Below are positions 1 through 16,200 of a stretch of DNA of 64,000 nucleotides, one piece after another. The DNA comes from Mastigias papua (taxonomy: Eukaryota > Cnidaria > Scyphozoa > Rhizostomeae > Mastigiidae). A model generated the notes under the pieces. That model was not told the origin of the DNA. It did not search any database and saw nothing but the letters and a program-made list of their open reading frames with translations. The position numbers and the translations under genes are program-made. The stretch covers positions 2,431,001-2,495,000 of the forward strand of contig OZ025270.1 of NCBI GenBank assembly GCA_964019165.1, written 5' to 3'. Every line of letters starts with the position of its first letter. Within the stretch, counting starts at the first letter, position 1.

Positions 1-3798
<3,798 letters not shown>

Positions 3799-5793
3799 TA
3801 TCTACATAATAAGATGTAAAACTAAGAATGTTATTGGTTGAAATATAATCAACTAAGCTTCTAAGGTACAAATAAAATATTGTGTTAATTCTGATCCTAA
3901 TTTACATTCCCAAGTCCAAACAAACAAGTTTGGGTAAGACCATTGAGCATTTGTCCAAATTATATATTACGAATATGTCAAAAACTGTTGTGGTGAAAAG
4001 CAGCTCCAACCAGGAAGAACTGTATTTGCTTAGTAACTCATTCCAACATTATATCCATAAACATGCACACATAACTAAATGCATGCCTTGGCAAAGAGCA
4101 TATGTGTATGACCACATGGCCTACACTTTTTATTTAACAATTTTCCTAAATCCTGTTGTCTTTACCTAATGTTCATATATTTGATTCTAACATCCTGCAC
4201 CTATATCAGAGAAATGATAGGAACTGCCAAATAAACATTTGGCGCTAGTACAGTTTTCCACCTCATAGTGATAACAGGGGCTATGCCCATCAATCATACA
4301 CCATTCGATAGCTCTTCATTCATATGCTACCCCATTTTCCCCATAGGGCTGACAAGGAATAACTAACGCTAACCCTAACCCCAACCCTTACCTTAGCCCT
4401 AATCCTTTGAAGCAAATGGGGTAGCATATGAATGTACAGATGAAGAACTATCATATGGTGTATAATTGATGGGTATAGCGCCCTGTTGTTATGACAGTGA
4501 GGTGCAAAACCGCACTAGCGCCAAGCATTAAATATAACCATCACGTTAGAGCTGAATTCATGCTTCCAACTGTTGAGATTGGGTAGCATTTTTGTCTAAT
4601 AAAAGTGAAACTGGGCTCTTACTGATCTTGGAAGTACAAAGGAGACTGCCTAGCAATCATAACAACTGTCCTTATTTATCATAGAAGTCTTTCATACTAC
4701 ACAATTAAATCGCAATTTGAAATCGAAAGTTGCATATCCTTTTCAAACACTTATAGAAGCAATGACAAAGATTGGATTGTAATCTACTAAAACAACAATG
4801 CAGATTTCTCGATGCAAAGGCTACAAGCCTAAGAACCAATCTAACAAAAAACACATTAGGCATAAACGCTCACATCTGACACCTGTTCTGATTCTGTCAA
4901 CAAAAAATTATTGAGAGATCATGAAATATTAAAACTCTAGCTAAACGGCAATCCAATGAAGAACAAATTAATGCTAGTTAGTAGCTTACCAATGCCTTAA
5001 AGTGGTTCTTTTTTGATATTTTGCGAGTTCGCGGCTCACTTTCAGGACCATATTTATATTACCTCTTTCTGGAAATGAGGTATTCTATAAATAGTTACCT
5101 GTAAGACTATGAGCAGCAACATGACTTGGTCATCTTGTACGTTGAATCTGAGGTCTGCATTTTTTTACGCGGCACTGTAGGGTGCAAACAGTTTAGTAAA
5201 TAGGTTAATAACCTATTCTATTTGTGGGTAGCAGACACCACCAAAAACACCTTGTCATGACCCAGATTTTGTAGCTCTTTTTCTGCCCCTGACAATCGCC
5301 ATGTGTTTTGTAGAAAAACAATTTAAGCTGTGAACTGTCTAAAAAAATCGTGTATAAAGGAAAGCATGTGACTTTAGTCACTAGACAACATAAGATAACC
5401 TGTAACAGTGACAAATACATTCTATGACACTAGTAGTCTTTTCACAGATTTCCGTTACAGCATGAGAAAAACAACCCTATCTCAAACAATGAAAAAGGTT
5501 TAAAATTAGCAATAATCTCTAGTTGCTTGCAGCAGTCTGCCTACTGTAAAAGAGAATCTAGCCTAGCTGTAAAATGCTCATTATTTGACGTAGGACAGAA
5601 GAAGCAAATAGCACAATGTATTCCTAGCTCAGTTTTAGTAATTCAATATCTGCTATGGAGTACTGGGTGAACATTGCCACAGCCCATTTTAATACTTAAT
5701 AATGATATATCAAAAATGTCAGAGTACTAATTGTTTCCGTGGGTCTGTTGACCAATTATAATGATGGCTTTAGATCTCTTTAGATCTCTCTAG
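3799..5793. other. Intergenic spacer between DPF gene start and the Tc1 element
   Basis: This holds the presumed promoter side of the DPF gene and the foldback element at 4239-4524. Short open frames at 3882-4169 and 5205-5420 show no family signature and have the composition of noncoding DNA. Confidence 0.5.
4239..4524. mobile_element. Foldback MITE with telomere-like centre
   Basis: The two arms are long imperfect inverted repeats. The left arm begins TTGGCGCTAG and the right arm ends CTAGCGCCAA. They continue to match through the blocks CCCATCAAT, TATACACCAT, CTCTTCAT/GTTCTTCAT and CATATGCTACCCCATT. The loop, near 4368-4404, is a degenerate telomere-like tract, CTAACCCTAACCCCAACCC. No open reading frame is present, so this is a non-autonomous foldback or MITE-type element. 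No clear target duplication was seen. Confidence 0.75.
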
Positions 5794-5795
5794 TA

Positions 5796-7264
5796 CACTA
5801 GGTGAGCAGAAATATTGCACCTCCTGTCTGAAAATGGCAGCCACTTTAGGCCTATCAGCATAAACACATCCATTCAGAGTGAATTTTATCCCATTAAACA
5901 ATATTTCTTTTGCTTCAGTTTTGGCGAGAGATCGAAAAACTTGCTGACGCCATTTTAGCACTTTGAACGAAAGGAAAACATTGTAAACAAAAGAGATTAA
6001 GCAAAAATGCGAAGCCATGCCTAAAACTAAGGAATTTACAAATTTTGAGAGGGCTTCGGTGGTAAATTTGCGAAAAAATGAATTATCCTTTAGAAAAATT
6101 GGAGCAGCTGTTGGTTGTCATCATTCTACTGTAATACGCATTTGTAAGCGCTATGAAAAATCTGGCTATCCTGATAAGCTAAAAAGATGTGGACGACCAA
6201 ACAAAATCGATGTTCGGGGAGAGAGGTATGTTTGTCGCCTTGCAAAGAAGCATAGGTTTTCAAAGTTGAAAACTATCACAAACGAGCTATTTTCCACCCA
6301 CCTTCAAGGAAACCTTTCCAAGTGGACTGTGAAACGTATTCTCAAGAAATATGGAATTAGAAACTATGTCAGAAAAAGAAAACCATTTGTTTCCTTTCAA
6401 AGTAGGAAAGCTAGGGTAAGGTGGGTCAGTGCTGTTCAGGAATGGCAAGTAGCCGAGTGGAAAGACGTGGTTTTCTCCGACGAGTGCAGGTTTGGATTTA
6501 AAAAGGACTGTAAAACACTACGAGTTTGGCGTACAAAACAAGAGGTCAATGATCCTACTCTTTTCCAGCATGCGTTCAGAAATGCCATCTCTTTGATGTT
6601 TTGGGGGTGTGTTGGGCCTACTGGCGTTGGTAAATTGGTAGTCTGTGATAGAACTGTAAATGCAGAAAAATATGTTTGTTTATTACATGACAACCTTTTT
6701 GCCAATGTTGAATCGATGTTTGGGACTGCTGATAGGCCTTTCATATTTCAGCAGGATAATGCACCCCCACATAGAGCAGCATACACAAAGATATATCTTT
6801 CTCTTCAAGGCGTTCCTGTTTTGCCATGGCCAGCACAAAGCTCTGACTTGAAAATTATAGAAAATATATGGTTGTTTATAAAAAACAAGCTTAATTGTGA
6901 CCCAAGAGGTCCTCCAACAACCAAAGAAGAGCTTCAAACCAGAGTCATATCTGAATGGGACCGAATTCCACGGGATTTTATTGGCAAATTATACGAGTCT
7001 CTTCCACGAAGACCTTTGGCTGTAAAAAAGAAGCGTGGCTACCCAACGAAATACTGAAATAACTGTAAATTCTTGTGGACTGTAATCAGAATTCTAGCTT
7101 GGTTTATTTTGGCAATGTTCATAGTTAATGACATATCAATTTCTAACGTTTAACTCAAATGGTTGGTCAAAGGAACCGTAGGCAGTTTTTATAGAGCAGA
7201 ACATGGTGCCATGTCCGCCATTTTGAAAATCACTAGGAGGTGCAATATTTTTGCTCACCAAGTG
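5796..7264 (+). mobile_element. Tc1-like DNA transposon, full length with TIRs and TA duplication
   Basis: The ends are inverted repeats: left CACTAGGTGAGCAGAAATAT continuing into TGCACCTCCT, right (reverse complement) CACTTGGTGAGCAAAAATAT continuing identically. Each end is flanked by TA (5794-5795 and 7265-7266), the Tc1/mariner target duplication. The 1469-bp element encloses one transposase frame on the plus strand, opposite to the host genes around it. Confidence 0.93.
6017..7057 (+). CDS. Tc1-family transposase (DD34E), uninterrupted
   Basis: The frame encodes 346 residues, the normal length for a Tc1 transposase (about 340). The N-terminus (about 7-50) is a paired-type helix-turn-helix, FRKIGAAVGCHHSTVIRI, followed by a second DNA-binding half with GRP near residue 60. 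The catalytic triad is D155 in SDECRF, D247 in QQDNAPPH and E282 in ENIW, with exactly 34 residues between the last two, so it is DD34E. The motif before E282 reads SSDLKIIEN, where most Tc1 enzymes have SPDLNPIEN. The frame has no stop or shift, which suggests fairly recent insertion; activity cannot be judged from sequence alone. Confidence 0.93.
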   Translation: MPKTKEFTNFERASVVNLRKNELSFRKIGAAVGCHHSTVIRICKRYEKSGYPDKLKRCGRPNKIDVRGERYVCRLAKKHRFSKLKTITNELFSTHLQGNLSKWTVKRILKKYGIRNYVRKRKPFVSFQSRKARVRWVSAVQEWQVAEWKDVVFSDECRFGFKKDCKTLRVWRTKQEVNDPTLFQHAFRNAISLMFWGCVGPTGVGKLVVCDRTVNAEKYVCLLHDNLFANVESMFGTADRPFIFQQDNAPPHRAAYTKIYLSLQGVPVLPWPAQSSDLKIIENIWLFIKNKLNCDPRGPPTTKEELQTRVISEWDRIPRDFIGKLYESLPRRPLAVKKKRGYPTKY

Positions 7265-7266
7265 TA

Positions 7267-10264
7267 CTAGGCCTAACGATTTAGGTCATTTGGCAGAATC
7301 TAACAAAAACCAATACATTTCTATAAATCCTAATTCTTGAAAATAAGCTCTTTCAGACACTAATTATCAAATGAACCAGGAGTAAGAAAGGCGAGCTATT
7401 TTAAATCATGACAATAAAACACCATAACGAACTACAGTACAAAGATAAAGTTTATACTGCATTATTTGAAATTGTCAATGCTGTGTTTCTCTGGCCAGAA
7501 AGGAGTCTACCTAAACAGTTTTGAAAAGTTGAGACTGCTCGTGATATGCAAGGAAAAAGAGTACTCTCATGGTTCAGTAGCAATCAAGGATGAGATTGAT
7601 AGCCTTTTATTCCTGAAAGAGTGAAGTACATCTCAGATTTTTACCGTCAAACTTTACTGATCGAGTCGCAATACAGTACTGAAGTCTCAAACAAGTCTCA
7701 AAACAATGGTTTCCACAAAAAGTCGATAAATCACAGGTTTATATCAACATGGGACTGCTTGTGTTCAGCTGTCTGAAAGTTGAATAATTTCTGCTTTGAA
7801 ATGTTGTTATTTCATTAACAAGCAATGGAGTAAAGTAGGATAGGGCGAATTTTCAGTTGAATCTTAATTTATGCTAACACCTTACACGCCATAACGAATG
7901 TACAAGTCAGCCTGTGCAATACTTTTGTAAGGGGAGTGATATAAAACTTTGTAAACATAAACAGGTATAGTATAAAATTGGAAGGAAACTTTGCAATCAG
8001 CACTTGGAAACTTTCCTCTCAGCATGCTCAACTTGTCTGAAATCGTGGACTGTAACAACACCAAAGGATAGGTTAGGCTTGCTTTAGCCATGCTAAGAAA
8101 CTCGTATTGAGCGACATATGTTTAAATACGTATTTTGGTAGATAGGAACTACATTGCGATACAGTCTTTCCCTATATATCAACTCCTGTAATCAGTAAAG
8201 CAAGACAATGCGGCCAAAAAAACAGACAAGACGACAGTCAGTTTACTGTTGAAGCTTTGCAAGTACTCGACAACTGGGCATCAAAAGTACACTATTCATT
8301 GTGATTTCTCTATCACTTGGTTTTGCAAATACCACAAAGGAGTCTACCGATCACTGCTAATTTGCTGATATTCATACCCAAGCATTGTACTCTGTATATT
8401 CACTAATACATGCATTTTGATCTTCCGTAATCAAGAGAGGCAATTTATGGAAGAAAATTTAAGGTTTCTAGTGCACGGGATTTTAGGAGAAAGTAACAAA
8501 CTTAAAGAGCAGCATGCAACATGTAGAGCAGAGAAAAACAGAACAGAAAGTGTACTGAAAAACGACTCTATTAATCTTAAATATACTAGAGAAAACTATA
8601 TTTACAAATGGAGAATGAAGCAATTACCAGAGTCCCTTATTCGAAATGATGGAATAACATATATACAATGAATTAATTTCGTTTATAATAAATTATATTA
8701 AGAATACAATTGTAGCTTGAAGACTGGCTATGGAACAAACTAATCACCGACCCCTTGGAGATGCAAGCTCATAAAAGCCTCATAAAGGGACGGGAGATGG
8801 AACAATGGCAAGATATGCGAACAGTCCCCATAAGGTATAAGATAAGCAGTCTTCCATACTTAATTTCAGCGTACAAGATGATAGCGCTATTCAGGTGCCA
8901 GTAGTCTGGTGCAAGGGCAAAGCCTGTAATATCCTCCCCCCCCCCTAAACAAATTAACCGTCAACTGGCTCATAAGATCTCATCCACTGAATTAAATCAA
9001 AAGGACAATTGATGACAAGAATGCATTAGAGGTCTGTCTTCCCATAAATGCAGAAATACTGTCGATATTGGCATCTACGCACATACGTTACTTATTTGAT
9101 TATAAGAAATAAGCATAACTAAACTTTAAGTTAATAACCCTGAAACTAATCGACAATATTTGACCTCGATTTCCACTATATCACAAAATGTACTGCCTTT
9201 ATTTCCCCTGTCTCCAAAGAACCAAGTATGTGACACAAAAGGAAATGGACAACATAAGTTTCTTCGGGACTCTAGCAGTGGCAGAGGGCATTGTCTGACA
9301 AAGATCTTTTGAACTAAGCCCTTCAAACTATCGCAAATACAGGTTGAGAAAATTTTCCCCAATACCTAACTCAAATTAGCTACGATAAATAGTAAAGTAT
9401 TTTACACGTAGATATCAAATAGCAAAACCTACGCTTTGGACTTTCCATGTCGCTCACATCACTTCACAGAAATAAAAATTCTGCTTCGTCCAAAAAACTT
9501 TAAATCATTTTTGGAGAACTCCCAAAGACCATATTCTAGAAAAGTGAGGGGGTTCAAGACCCCCAATTTCCCTACTGGGTACGCCAATGATGCCCAATCC
9601 ATATATGAGGAAACCAGAATATCGTTTACATCAACACAGCAATTTTACAGAACAGGTTCACTGATGCAACCAATTAGAGATGCACTCGTGGTAAATAGGA
9701 AACTCTATTCAAGGCAAAGACAATTTCTGCTACTATGAACGTTTTGATAATGGTTACTATATTAGACAAGCTTAATCTTATATCTGAGTATATTTGCTAT
9801 CTGTACTACAAAGGGTGGAAGAATATACGTGACAGCCAAATAGTACTCATGTCAATTACAACGGATTTTCCGATCTGACTACGAGAAATCAGCCAGGTTT
9901 CTACTCCAGCATTAAATATTCCACATTCATAACATTCAAGTTTATTCCCAGTTCAAAAATACTTTAGTTCCTACTTGTACACTCATTAAACAACACATAA
10001 AACTGAGGGGCATAAAGTGTGTGTATGTGAGAGAGAGATAATTGAAAACAAAACAGTTAAAGGTCCGGTTGCACCACTAGCATCCAGCTCTCTCTCGAAC
10101 AAGTCTACCTGTCAGTTGAGAGTCATTCAAGGGGCCCACAGAGGTGGACGTAAATGGCTCCACTGACCACGAGAAATTCGAATCTATTGATTTATATATA
10201 TCAAGAAATTTAATATAATTCTGATTCAACACACTATGCATAATAAAATTTGATTTATTAATAT
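7267..10264. other. Intergenic region downstream of ATG4
   Basis: About 3 kb of AT-rich DNA lies between the Tc1 element and the ATG4 stop codon. Open frames at 7882-8091, 8417-8671, 9126-9362 and 9436-9738 lack family motifs, and I consider them chance. A run of ten C occurs around 8936-8945. No RNA gene was recognised. Confidence 0.5.
10253..10260 (-). promoter_or_regulatory. Candidate poly(A) signal of ATG4
   Basis: AATAAA on the minus strand at 10254-10259 begins about 6 bp after the TAG stop of ATG4. It is a plausible polyadenylation signal implying a very short 3' UTR, but the hexamer is common in AT-rich DNA. Confidence 0.35.
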
Positions 10265-13200
10265 CTAAAGTATTTCATATTCACCATCCGTGTCGAACAT
10301 TCGTTCATCTTCACCAAAGTCGAATGTGAGTTCTGTAAAATCTGCAAGAAGGGGGAATACCAGCTATCAGTTTCAGTGTATGGAGTAAACAAACTTCATA
10401 AATTCACTATCTGTGTTCAAATGTGTGCAATTCTTCTCAATGATAAAAATCTTAAAAAAATTACACAAATTTTTCACAATTTGAAATAAATAGAATATAG
10501 ATTCCCTTATGACAACACAAAAGAAATTAGATACCAATATCCTTCCGTGGAAACTTTGATGAGTCATATTTGAAATTTGTGGGAATTTATATCATGTGCG
10601 ATGTCCTATGTTATTTCTCGTGTCAGTATCATTTGTCATGCAGATGGCACAAAAGTACAAAATCTCAAAAGACCAGAATCGTGACCTGAATTATGTGAAA
10701 CACAAACTAGATTCGATACAACCAGTCGTACCTGCACGTGCGCAGTCCAGATCGTCGCAAGGTCGCTTCGGAAGCTCGAACGGAGGCCAATGTGCCGGCC
10801 GCTCATTTGACAATTCGAACATTGGTCGTTTTACATCATTGATTATTAGCTATGATAACGAAAAAGCTTCAATACCAATCAACTAACGAAATTGTAGCAT
10901 TTACAATATTCTAAACTATTCTAAGATTCTAAATAATAACAGTTCTTTGATGACAGTGTCAAATATAATGCTGAGGTATACGGTTCTTTACGAATTACGA
11001 GAGGCACTGTATGGGTTATATTAAGCTGGATTTGATGCCTTTTCTTGGAAATCGAGAGGTCAATAGGAGCTGGAAACTAAAACTGATGGGTTTTTGAACT
11101 TTTAGATGCAGACTAGGAGGAAAAGTGGGAGCAAAAGTGAGAGCAAACTTTAGCATAGCAGAAATTTTCATCAAGTGAAGACTACTTATTACATGAAAAT
11201 AGACCCATTTTGCAAGTACTGTCATGTGACAAGAGAATACAATACTACGCCAGTAGTTCCTTCCAAGAAATAAGGGAATTTCTCAAGAAGTTAGTCTTCA
11301 ACAAGAGTTGCAAATTTTGCTTAGAATACAGCCAAGGATGCAAAACCGCACCTATCAAAGACGCATGAAGCCTTCAAATATTTGATTGGCCAGAAGCTCT
11401 GACCAGGCCTATATTCTCCCAACCTAATTGAGCAATCGTAATTCAAAATGGGCCTAAATTTAGCTGTGGAATGCATGTGTTGTCAGAGTCCTGCATGATG
11501 ATTGGTCAATTAGCTTGGGCAAAATAGACCTGATCAGAGATCTCAACCAATCAAACACTTGGAGGCTATGCTGATGCACGATGAATGTCAAACTACAATT
11601 GTATATTTCTAGCTATGACAATAATAATAAGAAATCAAAACACGATAAATCGAGAAGACACTTAAAACGCATAGAATTTTGTAGTGTGTTTGTTTGAAGG
11701 TCGTGGAGTGTCATTACTTTCGATTTTGAAACATTCTTGGTTAGAATTGTTGCCAATAGTGTATTCATGCATTGCTCTTCACAATGTACTATGGATCTTC
11801 AATCAATGGTTTTCGAAGCCCAAACTTTGCATTCGCATACTCCAATGAGTGATAGAGAGGTTGTTAAGAAGGCTGATCGGTTTGGGCTCTGACTTCTCAT
11901 GTATATTGCAAATCAAGTAGATAAATAGCAAACCAAGCACAAACAATGAAATCAAATGAATTCATGCTTAAAAAGTAAGTGGGCTCAGGAATATTGGAAT
12001 TCAAACAAATGCAATACTACATTCTTTGAGCCCACGTTCATCGGAGTAGGAAGTGGCGATGGTCAGGTTGGCTTATGCATGTTTCAACTGGGTTGCTGTA
12101 ACCGCTGGAGCTTTCACAGAGATTCAAACAATACTGAAGAGTACGTAGAGACTAGGCTGAAGTCATACCTCCCGCACAGCCTGACACAGGTCATCGAATT
12201 CTTTTTCCGTTGCGCAATAAAAACCCTTAACAAAGAGCATCAATTTACAAATAGGACAGTAATACAAGTATCTACTGGCAATATATTGCAAGAAAATATA
12301 TAGTTATAGCGAGCGAAGCTCGCATATATACGAAAACGTTTTCTGAGATAAATAATATAAAAATCTCCAAAGAAGAAAAACGGGGATAAAATCTTTAAAT
12401 GAAGTTAGAAAATGCATAATTTGAGAAAAACAATTACTGAGAAAGCAAGCTAAACTAACGGCGCTTATGTGTTAAAAATAGTCAATCAGAGACATGGGAG
12501 GGAGGGGAGGGAGGCTTATAAATGCTTTAATATAGGAAAAAATGCTGCCTAAAGAGCAAGTGTCAGTTGTCAGAGGTAATGATTCATAAGAAAGTCGAGA
12601 TTTCTTTCCATGAAAAGCACACTCGCGGTTTGAGTCTACACAGAACTGAATAAAGCAAAGCTCTTCCGTGTATCTGATCATCCTTGCTTAAATTATCTGT
12701 AGAATGTCTCTTAAAATAGACAAAAAATGCATGGTTTACCTACCAATGCTATTGATGGATCTAATTCTGAGAAATTCAAGAAACAAGGATACACACAGTG
12801 ATAGCTCTAAAAACAAAATAAGTCAGTATAGCAAAAAGCTTCAATTGGAAAACAGATGCAGAAGCTAACCAAGGACAAACACGGTGGTTCCAAAGCTACC
12901 AGAACTTTGAAACGCTCACAGTACTATAAATGTTTATACATAATATCGACGTATTTTCTTCTCACTGGCCTATGGTTCAGCACTCCTGCAAAATTTATTT
13001 AAGCACTTTACAGAGGTAGACAAGAAAGCTGTAGTAGGCAGCATGGCACAAAATGAGATGAGGCCCCTGCTCTGGTGTCCGGTCCACTGACAGATTGACT
13101 AGTGACCAATTACATTTGAAGGAAATACAATATACTTTTTCCACAAAAATCAGCCAAGCCAGTAGGTCAACAACTCTAAATTGTACTGTGTACTGTGGGT

Positions 13201-16200
13201 GGCAGAGTGTCCACTTGGCCACTGGTCCCGTAGTGATAATGTTAGGAGACTACATAGGTAAAGGAAGAGAAAACTAGCCTAAGTCATTAAAAGCTAAGTG
13301 CAATGAAGTAAAGGGGAGGAAGGGAAATCTGTAGAAGACTCATTTACCTCGTCGGGAATTGCGCTGTATTTTGCTGGTAGAACAGCTTGTTGCGTAGTGT
13401 GTGGATCAAGATAAATCAAACGATGTGCTAAAAAATTGAATCTAAATCTAATGAAAGAGAATTAAAAATGAAAAATTCATCAGATAAACATTAGATTCAT
13501 AGCCATTTCCACAAATTGGTAAGAAATGGACATATGAAAATGTGAAAGTATGAAAAATATGAAACGAACACAAATATCATACGGGCTGGGAGAGTAGACT
13601 AATGAGAAGTTTCGCCATAAAAAGTAAAAAGATTTGCAATGACAATAAGCGGTAAGAAAGAAAAGAACAGACTTAGGCACAGCAGTTAAGTAAAACTTAC
13701 CATTGAATCCAATAAAGTAATGTGCATGATTAGGCCTACCACCGATAAATCCCAGCGATCCTTCGATCGTCAGACAAGCCTGGGAAACAAATGAAGCGAA
13801 CGTAATCAATTCCCTGTCTATTCGAGACGGAAGAACTCCAAGATTAAACAGATCAAAAGAATCACCGTTGAGCATTCCAAACAGTATTTTCAGCATTTTT
13901 GTCATAACAAACATATCATATATTGTCACCCACAAGACAGCCTGGGATCCAAGTCAATGTAAGGAAAGATATAGCTAGGGTAAACACAGAAGTGAAACGT
14001 ATCGGGTCTCCTACATTCCGACTCATTCGAATACCTTCTCTATTCTTCACTCCACTGAAACGTGCCCCAGACCTCTTACCACTTCTCCCACTTCCTACAA
14101 CTACACTACACTTCCTCTCCTCGCATGTATCGCACCCATCCGTTATTAAGTCCTCTTCACTTGCTGCGTAAGAAATCTACGCATATTACTTGATCCTTAC
14201 TGATCCAAACAAACTTCACACACACGGTTTTTTATATAAGAAACAAACTTTCTCCCTTCAGCCTGGATGTTTCTTAATATTTTGTCAAATCCAGCCTTTA
14301 ATGTTTCTCAAAATTCTTGAAATTTCCTATAGCAAACAAGGCAGCTATGAGACGAGGAAATTGAAGTATAAGTTGAAAACATTTGAGAGACGGGTGATGT
14401 TTGTATTTTGCTTCCAGTTCAATAAACAATTTTGCACAAAAACAGATTTTTCAAGTTTACTTTTGAAACTCAGCCTGCCTGCGTTTCTTAATTGCTTTTA
14501 ATTTTTGACTGATTTGAGCCTCTTGTTTCTTATATACTTGTTTCTTATAAAAAAAACGTGTCGTATAATGCTTGTGCCTACTATCGAGCATAAAAGCCTG
14601 CCTGAAAGGGGATGTAAGCGTCCCATACCCTGAAATAAATCAAGCTCGATTTCAATGGCTATCCACAGTGGCACTACTTAACACATATAGAACCGTCTCT
14701 AAGTAAAACAATACAAAACAAACCTTCAAGGCGTTATAGTATGCAGGATTTATTTCACTTAGTCCAAGACGCAAAGGTATAAATAACAGCAGAGGTCGCC
14801 ATGACTTCTGTGAAACAGAGTGTGTCCGTATATACGGACCCATCTTGCCTAGTGAGGGGCGATGACTTAGTGATGATGAATCTTTCCTCCCACACGAGCA
14901 CTGTTCTCTTCTTACGACTGCACCAGTGGCTGTTGATTCACCTTCCTTGCCTGATGTGCAAGCACCAAAACATTCCATTGAACTGTATGATGATTTACAC
15001 AATTTCTCTTCGAAAAAATAAGCCATAAACATACATATATACATGTCAATCTTGTGGTGAACTAAAATCAATTGATGACCACAACAAAGGCATGACAAGG
15101 TGGCAAGGGAGAGGATTAATTACAAAAGTTCTGGGCAAGTGCTTTGAGCAAAATTAGAGTAACTTTGAGCCATCATATTCCATATTTAAGTGACAAAATA
15201 GAAACTGCACAGTAGTGCTATCATCGAAACAAGGAAATATATAGATAAACAAAAAACTAGTTGAAGAGAAAAACATCAAACTTTGAATTCCAAATTTAGA
15301 TAGAAAAGTGCAAGAAAATTGAAAGCTATGATGAAGAATCAAGATCCTCTCCTGAAAAGACCTTTCTTCAGTTCTATACTTGCTGATACAGTGCTACCAG
15401 AAAGTGAAATAATTAAAAGACAATATTCCATCAAAAGAATAATAAGGAGAGAAGCCTTAAATGCAAGGTATGAGTAAGAAACAAATATATCACTAGAAGC
15501 ATATTGCTAGTCTAGTTTCTACTTGTGAAACCATAATTTGATACAGGTGGTCTATAGACACAAACACAACAGCCTATAGGCCAAAAAGCTCATAGGACAA
15601 TAAACATAACAAATGCTCCTAAAATGGGAATGAAGGAGCTCCTTCTACAAGCTCATCCACTAGCAATATTTCTGTAAAGTGTGACAGATCCATTGTTATG
15701 CCTAATACACATTTCCTTTTTGCCATTCAATGTACCTTTATAAGATATGTAGGCCTACTCAAAAGAAATTGAAAACTATGACTAAGATGTAACTAGTCAG
15801 TGATGGGAAACATACTTATATCCTCAATAACAACAGTATTGTCCAATGCCACATGGACTGAAAAGTTGCTCCAGTCATCAAACATTGTTAGTTTCCTGTG
15901 AAATGAGAATAGACTCATATGCAAAACACTCAGTAAAAGGGAACAGCCATAATAGGCAAAGAAGTCAGTCACTTATGAAATGATTGGTGAATCAATACAT
16001 GAATGATTTTAAACATTTAATTAACAAGATATCACATATATCTTACTAAATATAGGAAAAAGCATAATGAAAAACCAAACATGGTGGTATGGCTACAGGG
16101 ATGTATGGAACATCCCCACTATTGGCAAAAGGTGATCAACGGGAATCTTTAAAATCAAATTTAAGGATGTCCCTCCAGGATACTATCTACCTAGTTTTCT

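Noticed and set aside
4368..4404. Chromosome-end telomere
   Set aside because: Only a few degenerate units, inside the loop of a foldback element with ordinary DNA on both sides.
6436..6937. Alternative frames inside the Tc1 element
   Set aside because: Overlap the DD34E transposase and lack any motif.
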